Shown here: positions 16,716 through 26,323 of the stretch, in pieces
Position numbering within the stretch: the first letter of the stretch is position 1
How the letters are laid out: each line of letters opens with the position of its first letter
Position numbers and translations under genes: made by a program
The notes under the pieces: generated by a model
The model's input: the letters and a program-made list of their open reading frames with translations, nothing else
Database searches by the model: none
Told to the model about the DNA's origin: nothing
Assembly: GCA_045114175.1 (NCBI GenBank)
Contig: JBGUJZ010000013.1
Location: 1-39,516 of the forward strand
DNA: 39,516 bases
Direction: 5' to 3'
Source of the DNA: Cacconaster sp045114175
GTDB lineage: Bacteria > Bacteroidota > Bacteroidia > Bacteroidales > UBA932

Positions 16716-18520
16716 TGAAACTGCTGCTCTCTCTCCTGCTCGCCGTATCCATCATTCCGCAGCCGAAGGCAGTGGAAGAGAAGAAAGGCGCGTTCCTGCT
16801 GGATGGCAAAACGGCCGTTGTGGCACGATGCCCCGAATTTATGGAAACGGCTGCCGACTTTAGGGCCGATGTGGCACTCTCCACGGGATTCGACCTTCCC
16901 ACACGCAAATCCTGGTTTGGCAAGGCCATCATTCTCAAGCATAAAGCCGGTATTCCGGAAGAAGGTTATATCCTCAAAGTCACCCGCCGCAAAGTGGTCG
17001 TCAAAGCCTCCGATGCGGCCGGTGCTTTTTATGGGCTGCAGACCTTCCGCCAGTTGCTGCCGGGTGCCATCTATGCCAAAGAGCCGGTAGAGGCCGCGTG
17101 GGAAGCTCCCTGCTGCCGGATTGAAGATGCACCGCGCGTAGGCTGGCGTGGCATGCAGCTCGACTGCTGCCGATACTTCTATCCCAAGGAGGCGGTGCTG
17201 GACTTCCTGGATATGATGGCGATGCACAAGCAGAACCGATTCCACTGGCACCTGACCGAAGACCAGGGCTGGCGCATCGAAATCAAGAAATATCCCCTCC
17301 TCACGGAGGTTGGCGCGTGGCGGGACGAAACCTGCGGCTATGACGGCCCTGGCGATGGAATCCGCCACGGCGGTTTTTATACGCAGGACGATATCCGCGA
17401 AGTGGTGGAATATGCACGCCACCGCCATATCACCGTGGTGCCGGAAATTGAGCTTCCGGGCCACTCCAGCGCGGCTATCGCCTCCTATCCGTTCCTCTCC
17501 TGCACCCCGAACCAGCCCAAGAAGGTCAATACCCACTGGGGCATCAAAGACGACGTCTATTGCCCTTCGCCGGAGACCTTCAAGTTTCTGGAGGATGTCT
17601 TCGACGAGGTTCTGGAGCTCTTCCCCTCGCCTTACTACCACATTGGCGGCGACGAATGTCCCAAGACGGCTTGGCGCAAGAGTGACTACTGCAAGAAGCT
17701 GGCGGCGGAACTCGGCCTGGAGAGCGTGGATGACCTGCAATACTACTTTGTCAAGCATTTCGACGCCTACCTGCGCGAGCGCGGAAAGACCGTCATCGGT
17801 TGGGATGAAATCCTGGACGGCAGCGCCGTACCGAGCACCGTGGTGATGTCGTACCGCGGCCACAACCCCGCCATAAAGGCCATGAACCGCGACATGAAGG
17901 TGATCCTCTGCCCCAACCGCTTCTGCTACTACGACTATCACCAGAACGAGATTGGAGACACCTTCAAGAACCATCACCTCTTCATTACGCTCCGCAAGGC
18001 CTACAATTACAACCCGACCGGCTTTATCGGCGATTCGCTGATGCAGGCCAAGGGCCACTTGATTCTGGGTTACCAGGCCTGCGTATGGGGTGAGTTTATC
18101 CCCGACGTTCCGCAGCTGGAGCACCAGACCTATCCGCGCGAGGCTGCCATCGCAGAATTCTGCTGGAGCGCAGATGAGCGCCGCAATTTTGATGACTTCC
18201 GCCTGCGTCTGCTCAAGGAGTTTGACCGCCTGGACGCACGCCACATCAACTATAGCCGTGCCTATTGGAATGTCATCGTCAATATGAATCTTGAATCCGA
18301 TTATCCCCGCGAAGTGGAGCTCACCTTGGACTACCCCTTCGCGGAGATTCGTTATACGACCGACGGAACCGAGCCTACGGCCGATTCGCCCATTGCTCCT
18401 GCCATCCTCACGGTGAACGAGGGCGACTGCATCCGGGCTCAGGGCTTTATGGCCGACGGCACCCCCGTGGGCGTCCCCATGACACGCATTTTCAAAAAAC
18501 AACCTTATAGCAAGCATTAA
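16715..18520 (+). CDS. GH20 beta-N-acetylhexosaminidase (first copy)
   Basis: 601 residues. The short signal peptide MKLLLSLLLAV runs straight into 'SIIPQPKAVE', the usual start of the GH20b domain (to about residue 140). The catalytic TIM barrel (about 145-490) contains 'RGMQLDCCRYF', 'NRFHWHLTEDQGWRIEIKKYPLL' region residues and 'HIGGDECPKTAW', where Asp313-Glu314 is the catalytic pair of the substrate-assisted mechanism. The C-terminus (about 530-600, 'AEIRYTTDGTEPTADSP') is a chitobiase/hexosaminidase C-terminal-like beta-sandwich. It releases terminal beta-linked GlcNAc or GalNAc from the non-reducing end. No Cys follows the signal, so it is probably periplasmic, unlike the second copy at 24473. 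It starts within the stop of the ceramidase-like gene and is 4 nt before murQ. Confidence 0.93.
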   Translation: MKLLLSLLLAVSIIPQPKAVEEKKGAFLLDGKTAVVARCPEFMETAADFRADVALSTGFDLPTRKSWFGKAIILKHKAGIPEEGYILKVTRRKVVVKASDAAGAFYGLQTFRQLLPGAIYAKEPVEAAWEAPCCRIEDAPRVGWRGMQLDCCRYFYPKEAVLDFLDMMAMHKQNRFHWHLTEDQGWRIEIKKYPLLTEVGAWRDETCGYDGPGDGIRHGGFYTQDDIREVVEYARHRHITVVPEIELPGHSSAAIASYPFLSCTPNQPKKVNTHWGIKDDVYCPSPETFKFLEDVFDEVLELFPSPYYHIGGDECPKTAWRKSDYCKKLAAELGLESVDDLQYYFVKHFDAYLRERGKTVIGWDEILDGSAVPSTVVMSYRGHNPAIKAMNRDMKVILCPNRFCYYDYHQNEIGDTFKNHHLFITLRKAYNYNPTGFIGDSLMQAKGHLILGYQACVWGEFIPDVPQLEHQTYPREAAIAEFCWSADERRNFDDFRLRLLKEFDRLDARHINYSRAYWNVIVNMNLESDYPREVELTLDYPFAEIRYTTDGTEPTADSPIAPAILTVNEGDCIRAQGFMADGTPVGVPMTRIFKKQPYSKH

Positions 18521-18524
18521 TACA

Positions 18525-19340
18525 ATGGCTCTCAGACTTACAGAACAGCCGTCTCTGTACGACCATCTTGAAAAGAAATCCGTCGCAGAACTGATTCGCG
18601 ACATCAATGCGGAGGACAAAAAAGTTCCTCTTGCCATCGAAAAAGTACTTCCTGACATCGAACGCATGATTAGCGCCATCGAGGCGAAGATTCGCGCCGG
18701 CGGCCGTATGTTTTACCTGGGCTGCGGCACGGGCGGCAAACTTGCAGTGCTCGATATCCTGGAAGTTCCCAACACCTACGGCGTAGATCCTGAAATCATG
18801 CAGTGCGTGCTGGCCGGTGGCGTAGAAAACCTCGTCCTGGACCTCGAGGAGGCAGAAGACGATATTGAAGAAGGTTGGCGGACGCTTCGCGACAAGCACC
18901 ACGTCACCCCCAACGATATCGTGGTAGGCATTTCTGCCAGCGGTTGCACCCCCTATGTGATGGCATCGCTCAAGGCCTGCAAGGAACACGGCATCCCCAC
19001 CGCATCCATCTGCAACAACCCGGACTCCCCAATCTCCGCATTCGCGGATTATCCCATCGAGGTTATTACGGGCCCGGAATTCATCACCGGCAGTACCCGT
19101 ATGAAGTCCGGTACCACCCAGAAACTGCTTTGCGACATGATCAGCACCACGCTGATGTGCCGCCTGGGCCGAGTGGAAGGCAACCGGATGGTCAACGCTA
19201 ACCTGATTAACAACAAGGTGATAGACCGCCTCACCCGCACCATGGTGGAGCGACATCCCGGCATGACTTATGAGGAGTGTGAAGCCCTCATCAAGAAGTA
19301 CGGTGGCCTCAAGAAGGCAGAAGAGCATCTTGACAAGTAA
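18525..19340 (+). CDS. murQ: N-acetylmuramic acid 6-phosphate etherase MurQ
   Basis: 271 residues, close to the normal MurQ length, with no signal peptide (cytoplasmic). Seen: 'RMFYLGCGTGGKLAVLDILEVPNTYG' region with Glu80 in the ECP-like position, 'DLEEAEDDIEEG' with Glu108 (matching the two catalytic Glu of E. coli MurQ), 'VVGISASGCTPYV' (SIS-domain sugar-phosphate loop) and 'GPEFITGSTRMKSGTTQK'. The enzyme cleaves the D-lactyl ether of MurNAc-6-phosphate to give GlcNAc-6-phosphate and D-lactate, so it is normally diagnostic of bacterial murein catabolism. It lies directly behind a hexosaminidase and before susC. A MurNAc kinase candidate is at 34225 and a transporter at 35080 in the same operon. 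Confidence 0.93.
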   Translation: MALRLTEQPSLYDHLEKKSVAELIRDINAEDKKVPLAIEKVLPDIERMISAIEAKIRAGGRMFYLGCGTGGKLAVLDILEVPNTYGVDPEIMQCVLAGGVENLVLDLEEAEDDIEEGWRTLRDKHHVTPNDIVVGISASGCTPYVMASLKACKEHGIPTASICNNPDSPISAFADYPIEVITGPEFITGSTRMKSGTTQKLLCDMISTTLMCRLGRVEGNRMVNANLINNKVIDRLTRTMVERHPGMTYEECEALIKKYGGLKKAEEHLDK

Positions 19341-19361
19341 TTACAACCTAAACCTATACGT

Positions 19362-22300
19362 ATGAAAAAACTAACCCAACTGTTTGCCGTTTCAGCTGTA
19401 CTGCTGCTGATTGCAGCATTCAGCGCTTCGGCACAGTCCCGCAAGATTACGGGTACCGTCACCGACTCCAAGGGTGAACCCCTGATTGGTGCCGGCGTGC
19501 TCGTAAAGGGGACCAAGACAGGTGCCGCTACGGACTTCAACGGTGGTTACACTTTGACCGTACCCGGCCCGAATGCCATTCTGGTCTTCTCCAGCATCGG
19601 TTACAAAACCGTAGAGGTTGCTGTCGGCGACAAATCTGTCGTTGACGCCTCCCTCCCGGACGACGCCCAGCTGATCGACGAAGTCGTCGTGGTCGGTTAC
19701 GGTGTCCAGAGCAAGCTGACACTCACCGGTTCCGTCACCTCCACGGCCGGTACCGAACTCACCAAGAGCTCCAGCGTCAACCTCTCGCAAGGTCTGGCAG
19801 GCCGTCTCTCCGGTGTGATCGTCAACAACCGCTCCGGTGAGCCTGGTAAAGACGACGCTGTGATGTTCATCCGTGGCCGCAGTACCCTGGGTGACAACTC
19901 CCCGCTCATCATCATCGACGGTGTGCAGGGTCGTGGCGAAGAATTCGGCCGTCTGACCGGTGATGAAATCGAGAGCGTCAACGTCTTGAAGGACGCATCT
20001 GCAGCTATCTACGGTGCCCGTTCCGCAAACGGCGTTATCCTCGTGACCACCAAACGCGGTAAGTACAAAGAGGCCCCGAAGATTAACTTCACCTATGACC
20101 TTGGTCTCCAGAGCCCTACCCGTCTGGTCAAACTCGCTGACGCAGTGCTCTATACGACAGCCTATAACAAGAGCCTCGCCATCACCGGCACAGCTCCCCG
20201 TTACACGGACGTCGAGGTCAACCACTACATCAATCAGGATGATCCCATCAACTATCCGAACACGGACTGGTTCGCAGAAATCATCAAACCGGTTTCCGCT
20301 CAGCACAAATATGGCGTGAGCATCAACGGTGGTTCCGAGAAGGCCGCATACTTCATTCAGTTTAACGGCCAGTATCAGGACGGTATTTACTACAAGAGTG
20401 CTACCAACTACAACCAGAACAACCTGCGCTCCAACCTGGATATCCAGGTGACCGACTTCCTCAAGCTCGGTGTGGACATCAACGCCCGCCAGCAGCACAA
20501 GAACTATTCGGCATTCCCTTCGGATTCCTATGGTATCTTCTACATCGCAACGCGTATGCGCCCGACCGGTGCCGCTTACTTCCCTGAAGATGCGGGTGCC
20601 GACCAGGGACTGCCCGGCAAACTGCTGAAAGGCGGTACCAACCCCGCTGTCCTGGTCCAGGACCTCACCGGTTACGACCGCACCACCATCAACACCGTCA
20701 ACACTACCTTCACGGCTGAACTGGACCTCGGTATGATTACCAAAGGCCTGACAGTCAATGGACATATGGCATATGACGTGGTTAGCAAGTGGAACAAGAA
20801 CTGGCAGCAGAACTGGAATTACTACTCCTACGACGAAATCACCGAACTCTTCGAGGAGCACTCCAACTCCTACTGGCCCACTCCGGTCCTCCACGAGTAC
20901 CAAACACATACGACGACGACTTCCATCAACGTCAACATCAACTACGACCGCGATTTCGACGGCCACCACGTAACGGCACTGGCTGGTTTTGAACAGAGTG
21001 CTTACCGTCTGGATTACTTTAAGGCCGGTATCAACTCCTACGATTCCGACCTGCTGGATGAGTTCTTCGCCGGTACTGCTGACAAGAGCTGGTATACCAT
21101 TAACGGTTATGCAAGGGAAACTGCACAGCGCTCCTTCTTCAGCCGTGTCGGATACGACTACAAGAGCAAATATATGGTTCAGGCTCTGGTCCGCTTCGAT
21201 GGTTCCGAGAACTTCCCGAAGGGCAAGCGCTGGGGTGTATTCCCCGGTGTATCAGTCGGTTGGCGTCTCTCTGAAGAGCCTTTCCTCAAGGATAATGTGG
21301 AGTGGCTGACCAATCTCAAAATCCGTGCTTCCTACGGTGAGCAGGGTAACGACAAGATTGACCCGTTCCAGTATATGAACACCTACAGCTACACGTCGGC
21401 TTACTCCTACAAGACGATGTTTGGCGGCAAGGAGGTCAACTTCATCATCCCGGGTACCATTCCTAACGAAAACATCACCTGGGAGGTCGCCAAGACCTGG
21501 AACTTCGGTATCGACGGTAACATCTTCAACGGCATGCTCGGATGGGAACTGGAGGCCTTCTCCACCCAGCGCAGCAACATTCTCTGCACCCGCAATGCTT
21601 CGATCCCTTACTACACCGGCCTTACGAACAACCTGCCGGATGAGAACATCGGTATCGTAAGCAACCGCGGTATCGAGTTGCAGCTCTCCCACGAGAACAA
21701 ACTGCTCGACAACGAGCTGCTCTACCATGTCACGGCCAACATGATGTACGCCCGCAACCGAATCGTCTACATGGACGAAACCCCCTGGCCTGCCGGACAC
21801 GACTTCATGAAACTCGAGGGCATGCCGATGGGCTCCGCCCTCTACTACAAGGTAGGCGGTATCAACAAGACCCAGGAAGACCTGGACAACCACCCGCAGA
21901 TGAATGGTGCCACCCTCGGTGACTTCTGGTTCGAAGACCTCGACGGTGATAACCAAATCACCAATCTGGACCGCTACCGTATGGACCGCACCACGGTGCC
22001 GCAGATGGTCTTCGGTTTGAACTTCGACCTCACCTGGAAGGGTCTGGACTTCTCCATGCTGCTTCAGGGACAGGCTATGGCTCGTTACTACTACTCTCCG
22101 CAGATGGACCCGGTTTCCAGTAACCTGGACTACTTCGCAGCTGCAAATGCATGGACGCTCGACAACCCGACATCCGATCATCCGCGTATCGGCTCCACCG
22201 TCAGCAACGGCGGCGTGAACCGTGCAGATTTCTATTCACGCAATGCAGCGTTCCTGCGCTTGAAGAACATCGAGCTCGGCTACACCCTCCCGGTTGCCAA

Positions 22301-22466
22301 GATGAATCCCAAACTTGGCATCAAGAGCCTCCGCTTCTACGTCGCCGGTTACAACCTCCTCACCCTCTCCGAACTCAAGTTCGTAGACCCGGAGACCTCC
22401 GACGAAAGCTATCAGACCTATCCGCAGATGCGTATCATCAACACTGGTTTAAAACTCTCATTCTAA
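19362..22466 (+). CDS. susC-like: SusC/RagA-family TonB-linked outer-membrane transporter
   Basis: 1034 residues, the usual size. The signal peptide ends SASAQ, followed by the carboxypeptidase-regulatory-like domain ('KITGTVTDSKGEPLIGAGVLVKG', about 28-105), the SusC-family hinge 'IDEVVVVGYGVQSK', the plug with 'VMFIRGRSTLGDNSPLIIIDGV' and 'VLKDASAAIYGARSANGVILV', and a barrel ending 'MRIINTGLKLSF'. With the SusD gene 6 nt downstream it forms a bipartite outer-membrane importer for oligosaccharides or glycopeptides. Codon choice (many GGT, CGT, GCT) looks biased as in strongly expressed genes. Substrate cannot be read from SusC itself; flanking GH20, MurQ and wall-binding genes point to an amino-sugar wall fragment. 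Confidence 0.96.
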   Translation: MKKLTQLFAVSAVLLLIAAFSASAQSRKITGTVTDSKGEPLIGAGVLVKGTKTGAATDFNGGYTLTVPGPNAILVFSSIGYKTVEVAVGDKSVVDASLPDDAQLIDEVVVVGYGVQSKLTLTGSVTSTAGTELTKSSSVNLSQGLAGRLSGVIVNNRSGEPGKDDAVMFIRGRSTLGDNSPLIIIDGVQGRGEEFGRLTGDEIESVNVLKDASAAIYGARSANGVILVTTKRGKYKEAPKINFTYDLGLQSPTRLVKLADAVLYTTAYNKSLAITGTAPRYTDVEVNHYINQDDPINYPNTDWFAEIIKPVSAQHKYGVSINGGSEKAAYFIQFNGQYQDGIYYKSATNYNQNNLRSNLDIQVTDFLKLGVDINARQQHKNYSAFPSDSYGIFYIATRMRPTGAAYFPEDAGADQGLPGKLLKGGTNPAVLVQDLTGYDRTTINTVNTTFTAELDLGMITKGLTVNGHMAYDVVSKWNKNWQQNWNYYSYDEITELFEEHSNSYWPTPVLHEYQTHTTTTSINVNINYDRDFDGHHVTALAGFEQSAYRLDYFKAGINSYDSDLLDEFFAGTADKSWYTINGYARETAQRSFFSRVGYDYKSKYMVQALVRFDGSENFPKGKRWGVFPGVSVGWRLSEEPFLKDNVEWLTNLKIRASYGEQGNDKIDPFQYMNTYSYTSAYSYKTMFGGKEVNFIIPGTIPNENITWEVAKTWNFGIDGNIFNGMLGWELEAFSTQRSNILCTRNASIPYYTGLTNNLPDENIGIVSNRGIELQLSHENKLLDNELLYHVTANMMYARNRIVYMDETPWPAGHDFMKLEGMPMGSALYYKVGGINKTQEDLDNHPQMNGATLGDFWFEDLDGDNQITNLDRYRMDRTTVPQMVFGLNFDLTWKGLDFSMLLQGQAMARYYYSPQMDPVSSNLDYFAAANAWTLDNPTSDHPRIGSTVSNGGVNRADFYSRNAAFLRLKNIELGYTLPVAKMNPKLGIKSLRFYVAGYNLLTLSELKFVDPETSDESYQTYPQMRIINTGLKLSF

Positions 22467-22472
22467 GCGACT

Positions 22473-24458
22473 ATGAAAAAGATTACGATACTTTTGGTTT
22501 CCATCCTCGCGCTGGCATCCTGCGACGACGGTTTTCTGGACAAGAAGCCGCTTGACAAACTCAACGAAGACGCTGTTTTCAACAGTGCAGCACTTTGCGA
22601 GTCTTACGTGAATGCACTCTACACCGTGCTGCCCGACCCCTATCAGGAAGGCAACGTAGGCTGTATCACCGATGAGGGTTACTTCCGCTACGGCGGCACC
22701 TCCACCCGCTACATCGCCTCGGGTTATATGGATCCGGACAACGTGATGTACATCAAGGAAGGCGGCCAGGCACACAATACCCGTACCACCGTTCTCAACA
22801 TCTGGAACCGCACTTACGAGTGGATTTACCGAATGAACTATATGTTCGATTATATCTACGAGAAAGGTACCATCATGCCTGATGATGCCAAAGAGCGACT
22901 CCTCGGCGAGGTCTATTTCCTCCGCGCATGGTCTTACTTCCTTCTGATCCAGCGTTATGCCGGCGTTCCGCTCATCAGCAAGCCGCACAAGCTGGACGAT
23001 GATTTCTCTACACACCGCTCCACTTTCGACGAATGTGTGGACTTTATTCTGAATGACCTGGACAGTGCTTATGCTAAGGTTCCTACGTTGGAGAAGTGCG
23101 TTCAGGGACGCATCAATAAGGATGTCGTGCTTGCACTCCGCAGCCGCCTTACCCTGGTTGCCGCTTCACTCCAGTTCAACGATCCTGCTTATCCTACGGG
23201 GGACATCTACCATGGAGCATACTCCGCAGATAAATGGCAGCGTGCATTTGATGCCGCAAAGGCCATTGTTGACCGTGCCGACGTGGACGGAGCCTACAGC
23301 CTCGACGATACCTACGACGGCATCTGGAAAGATGTGGATTCCCCGGAGATCATCTGGGCCAAGTACTTCGTGGCTACCTCTGACGCAAACGACAACTACA
23401 CCAAGAAGGCGCAGTTGCTCTACACCGTGGAGTACTACAACGGATGGGAGGCATTCCACCCGTCACAGGCTGCACAGATTGACTTCGAGATGATCAATGG
23501 CAAGAAGTGGTTTGAAGAGGGTTCCGGCTACGATGAGAAGCATCCCTACGCAAACCGCGACCCGCGCTTCTATTACTGTATCGCAGCACCGTTCTATCCC
23601 TACGGAAGCACGAACGGTAAAGGCGAGTACAAGGAAGATCCGCTGCTGCTATACTACCTCTACGACAATATGACCAAGGCAGACTTCCTGATGAGCAATA
23701 ATCCGACCGAGCCGGGCTTTACCTCCAAAGCAAAACACACGGCCAGCGGTAACCACGGCGGTCTGGAGCTCTACAAATGGTACATCCCTACCTCCTTCAT
23801 TTCCGAGGCCCAGACCGGTAGTCTCCTCTACCCTTGGTTCCGTCTCGCCGAGATGTACCTGAACTATGCGGAGGCCGCTTACCGCACCAACCGCGAGGAT
23901 ATCTGCCGTCAGTACATCAACAAGATCCGTCAGCGTCCCGACGTGATGATGCCGCCCGTTACCGAATCGGGCGACGATCTCTGGGATCGTCTGGTGAACG
24001 AGCGTCGCGTGGAACTCTATGCGGAAATGTTCCGCTACTTCGACCTTCGCCGCTGGAAAATGGCTGATTTCTATGAGAATGTCCCGTTGGCAAGTGCACG
24101 CGTCATGGTGCTCCAGAAGGGTAACCAGATGGATACCATCTACCGTGTAGCCCGCCTCTATGACGAATCCAGGAACAATACCAACTACTACTGGGGCAAT
24201 AATCCTGCCTGCGCTAGTTACACCTATGCAGCTCACGATGGAGTTGGTACGGACCGTTATGGCACCCCTATCCAGTATATCTTCACCTATCACTGGCTGG
24301 GCAAGGACTACACGATCGACTACGGTGACTGCATCCTGAACCAGAACCCGACCCCGAGGTGCTTCCCCAAGGACGGCCGCAACTACCTGATGCCGATCCC
24401 GCGCAACGAAATCACCAAGAGCGGATCCAACCTCGTTCAGAACCCTGGATATAACTAA
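22473..24458 (+). CDS. susD-like: SusD/RagB-family nutrient-binding outer-membrane lipoprotein
   Basis: 661 residues with a lipoprotein signal ending ALASC (Cys17) and the canonical 'CDDGFLDKKPLDKLNEDAVF' opening. TPR-like helices include 'LLGEVYFLRAWSYFLLIQRYAGVPLI', a SusD hallmark, and 'LYPWFRLAEMYLNYAEAA' with 'LVNERRVELYAEMFRYFDLRRW' marks the C-terminal RagB/SusD domain. It would sit as a lid on the SusC-like barrel and capture the ligand. At 661 residues it is somewhat longer than many SusD proteins. Six nt separate it from susC and 14 nt from the GH20 lipoprotein gene, so the trio is transcribed together. Confidence 0.95.
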   Translation: MKKITILLVSILALASCDDGFLDKKPLDKLNEDAVFNSAALCESYVNALYTVLPDPYQEGNVGCITDEGYFRYGGTSTRYIASGYMDPDNVMYIKEGGQAHNTRTTVLNIWNRTYEWIYRMNYMFDYIYEKGTIMPDDAKERLLGEVYFLRAWSYFLLIQRYAGVPLISKPHKLDDDFSTHRSTFDECVDFILNDLDSAYAKVPTLEKCVQGRINKDVVLALRSRLTLVAASLQFNDPAYPTGDIYHGAYSADKWQRAFDAAKAIVDRADVDGAYSLDDTYDGIWKDVDSPEIIWAKYFVATSDANDNYTKKAQLLYTVEYYNGWEAFHPSQAAQIDFEMINGKKWFEEGSGYDEKHPYANRDPRFYYCIAAPFYPYGSTNGKGEYKEDPLLLYYLYDNMTKADFLMSNNPTEPGFTSKAKHTASGNHGGLELYKWYIPTSFISEAQTGSLLYPWFRLAEMYLNYAEAAYRTNREDICRQYINKIRQRPDVMMPPVTESGDDLWDRLVNERRVELYAEMFRYFDLRRWKMADFYENVPLASARVMVLQKGNQMDTIYRVARLYDESRNNTNYYWGNNPACASYTYAAHDGVGTDRYGTPIQYIFTYHWLGKDYTIDYGDCILNQNPTPRCFPKDGRNYLMPIPRNEITKSGSNLVQNPGYN

Positions 24459-24472
24459 TTGATATTCAACTG

Positions 24473-26311
24473 ATGAAGAGATTCTTCAGCATAGCACTCC
24501 TCTTGACGGCACTCGTCTCCTGCTCCGCCCCCGCGGAGCGGGAGGCGGTGAGCGTCATCCCGCAGCCGCAGCATCTCAGGGTGGATGAGGGCCACTTTGC
24601 CATCACGCGCAACGTCCCCATCTATCTGGATGAGAAGACGCCTGAAATGGAGCGGATTGCCGCATTCCTGAACGAACGGCTCGCCGCATCGGCCGGTTTC
24701 ACGCTGAAGGTGGAAGAGGCCGACCTGCGCAACACGGAGAAGCCTGGCATCTGGTTCATGAACGCCGGACAGCCTTCAGAGGCCTATTACTTGCAGGTCC
24801 TTCCGGAACGGATTCTCGTTGAGTATGGCGATGGCGCCGGTGCCTTCTATGCGCTCCAAACGCTGCTACAGTTGCTTCCTACGGAGATTTTCGCGGATCA
24901 TCGTGTCCGTGGCGTTCGCTGGGAAGTTCCCTGCTGCGACATCGAAGACGCTCCGCGTTTCGCCTATCGCGGCATGCACCTGGACTGCTGCCTCCACTTC
25001 TTTGAGATGGACTTCCTGAAGCGCTATATCGATATCATGGCGCTCCACAAGGTCAACCGCTTCCACTGGCACCTCACCGAGGACCAGGGCTGGCGCCTCG
25101 AGATCAAGAAGTACCCGCTGCTGACCGAGAAAGGCCAGTGGCGCAAGGAGACGGTGATCGGTTCGCTCAAGTCCGGCGTTTACGACGGAATCCCTCACGG
25201 AGGCTACTACAGCCAGGAGGAAGTACGCGAACTGGTGCAATATGCGGCCGAGCGTTACGTGACCATCATTCCGGAGATTGAGATGCCCGGCCATGCACTG
25301 GCTGCCATCTCCTGCTATCCGGAACTCTCCTGCGGACTGGAAGACCACTATGAGACCGCCACCAAATGGGGCGTCTTCAAACAGGTGTTCTGCACCAAGG
25401 AAGAGACCTTCAAGTTCCTGGAGGATGTGATGGATGAGGTCTTCGAGCTCTTCCCCTCCAAGCTGGTCCACATTGGCGGTGACGAGTGCCCCAAGGCAAG
25501 TTGGCAGAAATGCCCGCATTGCCAGGCTATGATCCGCAAACTGGGGCTCAAGGATGAATTCGAGCTGCAGAGCTGGTTCATCACCCGGATGAAGAAGTAC
25601 ATCAACAGCAAGGGCCACGAAATCATTGGCTGGGACGAGATCCTGCAAGGCGGTCTGGCTCCCAATGCCAAGGTGATGAGCTGGTTGGGCGAAGAGGGCG
25701 GCATCAAGGCTGCCCAGCAGCACCATGAAGTGGTGATGGCGCCCTACCCCAAGTATTACCTGGATTACTGGCAGGCCGATCCGGACAGCGAACCGCTGGC
25801 TATGGACGGGCCTACCCTCCTGCGCACCATGTACGAATATGAACCGGTTCCGGCCGTCCTGACGGCAGAAGAGGCCCGGTATATTATAGGTGTAGAGGGT
25901 TGCGTCTGGACCGAGTATATACCTACGCCCGCCCGCGTGGAGTATATGGCCTGGCCGCGCATGTGCGCGATTGCCGAATCGGGCTGGACCAACGGTACCA
26001 AGGATTGGGATGCCTTTACCCGCAGGCTGGAACACCATCTGCAGCGCCTGGATAACCTCCATGTAGGCTATTGCCACGCATTCTGGAATCCCTTCATTGA
26101 ATTCCATAAGGATACACAATATGATAAAGTGGTGACAATGAGCGTAGATGCGCCCGACGCCGAAATCCGCTATACCCTGGATGGCAGCGAACCTACGATG
26201 CAGTCGCAGCGCTACGAACTGCCCTTCGTCATCAACCGCCAGCAGACCGTGACCGCCCGCGCTTTCCGCGATGGCCGCCCGATCGGTGAAACACGACACA
26301 AATCTTTTTAA
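24473..26311 (+). CDS. GH20 beta-N-acetylhexosaminidase lipoprotein (second copy)
   Basis: 612 residues with a lipoprotein signal ending LVSC (Cys17), so probably anchored to the outer membrane. Layout as in the first copy: GH20b domain from 'VSVIPQPQHLRV' to about residue 160, catalytic barrel with 'NRFHWHLTEDQGWRLEI' and 'HIGGDECPKASWQKC' (catalytic Asp337-Glu338), and a C-terminal beta-sandwich ('AEIRYTLDGSEPTMQSQ'). It removes terminal beta-GlcNAc/GalNAc. The two paralogues differ in the lipid anchor and in active-site-flanking segments ('CPHCQAMIRKLG' here), suggesting different location or linkage preference. It directly follows susCD and precedes the lamin-tail glycosidase-like lipoprotein by 12 nt. 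Confidence 0.94.
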   Translation: MKRFFSIALLLTALVSCSAPAEREAVSVIPQPQHLRVDEGHFAITRNVPIYLDEKTPEMERIAAFLNERLAASAGFTLKVEEADLRNTEKPGIWFMNAGQPSEAYYLQVLPERILVEYGDGAGAFYALQTLLQLLPTEIFADHRVRGVRWEVPCCDIEDAPRFAYRGMHLDCCLHFFEMDFLKRYIDIMALHKVNRFHWHLTEDQGWRLEIKKYPLLTEKGQWRKETVIGSLKSGVYDGIPHGGYYSQEEVRELVQYAAERYVTIIPEIEMPGHALAAISCYPELSCGLEDHYETATKWGVFKQVFCTKEETFKFLEDVMDEVFELFPSKLVHIGGDECPKASWQKCPHCQAMIRKLGLKDEFELQSWFITRMKKYINSKGHEIIGWDEILQGGLAPNAKVMSWLGEEGGIKAAQQHHEVVMAPYPKYYLDYWQADPDSEPLAMDGPTLLRTMYEYEPVPAVLTAEEARYIIGVEGCVWTEYIPTPARVEYMAWPRMCAIAESGWTNGTKDWDAFTRRLEHHLQRLDNLHVGYCHAFWNPFIEFHKDTQYDKVVTMSVDAPDAEIRYTLDGSEPTMQSQRYELPFVINRQQTVTARAFRDGRPIGETRHKSF

Positions 26312-26323
26312 CGCTTTGATAAT